Source: Pseudomonas capsici (GTDB lineage Bacteria; Pseudomonadota; Gammaproteobacteria; Pseudomonadales; Pseudomonadaceae). From it: 64,000 nt of DNA. The notes beneath the pieces are model-generated. The model did no database searches and had not been told where the DNA came from. It was given only the letters and a program-made list of their open reading frames with translations. The number at the start of each line of letters is the position of its first letter. Position 1 is the first letter of the stretch. The translations under genes and the position numbers were made by a program. Shown piece by piece: positions 63,417 to 64,000 of this stretch. The DNA is taken from NCBI RefSeq assembly GCF_017165765.1, contig NZ_JAFGZD010000001.1, forward strand, positions 434,001-498,000, in the 5' to 3' direction.

Positions 63417-64000
63417 GCACAAAGTCATCTGGCGCGAAGGCATGTTGTTGCGTCCACAGCACTTTCAGCATAACGACCGTTACTACGCTCATCAGATGAA
63501 AGTCCGCACCCGGTTGGCCGGTGCCTATCTGTGGGGCTTCACAGAGTTGATGATAAATCCGCAGTTCCTGACTTCCGGACAGATTGTGATCGCCCAGGCG
63601 TCGGGCGTTCTTCCTGATGGCAGCATTTTCGATCTTCGGGACAGCGATCAACCCCTGGCCCTGGATATACCGCCCAACATCATGGACACGCCGGTCTATC
63701 TGGCATTGCCGCTGGTGACCGGGAATTGCATGGAAGCGCGGGGGCCGGAACTGCCGGATGCTCTGGCCCGTTATATCACCTATACCCGCAGGGTTTCGGA
63801 CTCCAATGCCGGTGACGGAAACACTGCGGAGATTGTCTGCGCGCGTCCTGACTTTCGCCTGCTGGCGGGTGAGCCGCAAAGTGAGCAGACCTATGTGACG
63901 CTCAAGGTGTGTCATGTCCTGTCGGCTTCACCTGACAAGGCCATCACGCTGGCTCCTGACTTCATCCCGACATTCGTCAATGCCCGTCGCTCTGCCTATC
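63409..64000 (+). CDS. tssK: T6SS baseplate protein TssK, N-terminal part (cut by the window end)
   Basis: Reads MNEHKVIWREGMLLRPQHFQ, the standard TssK/ImpJ start, then HNDRYYAHQMKVRTR and a continuing open frame to the last base. TssK links the baseplate to the membrane complex. The overlap with tssJ shows that the operon continues; tssL and tssM are expected further on but are outside the window. Confidence 0.95.
   Translation, partial: MNEHKVIWREGMLLRPQHFQHNDRYYAHQMKVRTRLAGAYLWGFTELMINPQFLTSGQIVIAQASGVLPDGSIFDLRDSDQPLALDIPPNIMDTPVYLALPLVTGNCMEARGPELPDALARYITYTRRVSDSNAGDGNTAEIVCARPDFRLLAGEPQSEQTYVTLKVCHVLSASPDKAITLAPDFIPTFVNARRSAY

Noticed and set aside
1..64000. tRNA, rRNA or CRISPR arrays
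   Set aside because: No cloverleaf, rRNA core sequence or regularly spaced direct repeat was recognised anywhere in the window.

Overview
The window is typical of a Pseudomonas of the P. syringae / P. viridiflava type. The support is high-GC coding with GC-rich third positions, Pseudomonas-style REP/REPIN repeats (14499-14526, 29264-29332), a czcRS-czcCBA block with DUF2790 genes beside it, and a type VI secretion (T6SS) cluster with a sigma-54 activator. The species call is inference; no rRNA or tRNA gene was seen.

1-5.6 kb is the end of a contact-dependent inhibition (CDI) locus. A CdiA-type exoprotein, cut by the window edge, ends in a domain I read as a TNT-type NAD+ glycohydrolase. A small overlapping gene in the immunity position follows. 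Behind it lie a displaced adhesin fragment, a decayed IS5-type transposase and a second small immunity-like gene, which is the usual debris of toxin-tip exchange.

5.6-16.4 kb holds a GNAT gene, a LysR regulator and a forward operon: a flavin monooxygenase, a complete dipeptide-type ABC transporter (two permeases, two ATPases, one binding protein) and two carboxymuconolactone-decarboxylase (CMD)-type proteins, only one with a CxxCxxxH centre. The likely job is import and oxidation of a small organic compound. A chalcone-isomerase-like secreted protein follows.

16.4-21 kb on the minus strand has a two-gene unit (stand-alone PAS protein plus CysJ-like flavoreductase), moaA and a CPA1-type antiporter.

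21-29.3 kb has a tightly overlapping minus-strand operon: a Pot/opine-type ABC transporter (ATPase, two permeases, binding protein) around a three-subunit amine/opine dehydrogenase (2Fe-2S, FAD/NAD, FAD). It is divergent from an IclR regulator and a RidA protein, together suggesting uptake and oxidative deamination of an amino-acid-like substrate.

29.3-32.3 kb encodes an HD-GYP protein and a chemoreceptor. 32.5-41.6 kb is a heavy-metal block: czcR/czcS-type regulators divergent from czcC-czcB-czcA, then two tandem DUF2790 genes. One operator-like dyad with one spacing to a -10-like hexamer occurs before czcC and before the first DUF2790 gene.

41.6-47.8 kb is mostly housekeeping or unknown: a methyltransferase, a DUF1275 membrane protein, an FKBP isomerase, a TerC-CBS-CorC protein with an unusual leader, and small proteins.

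47.8-64 kb is a T6SS: hcp-vgrG divergent from tssA-B-C-E-F-G-H(clpV), a VasH-like sigma-54 activator, a 46-residue lipoprotein, an FHA-less TagH-like protein, tssJ and the start of tssK. The intergenic region between hcp and tssA holds two copies of an 18-bp dyad, each about 87 bp from a -24/-12-like element facing one of the two operons.
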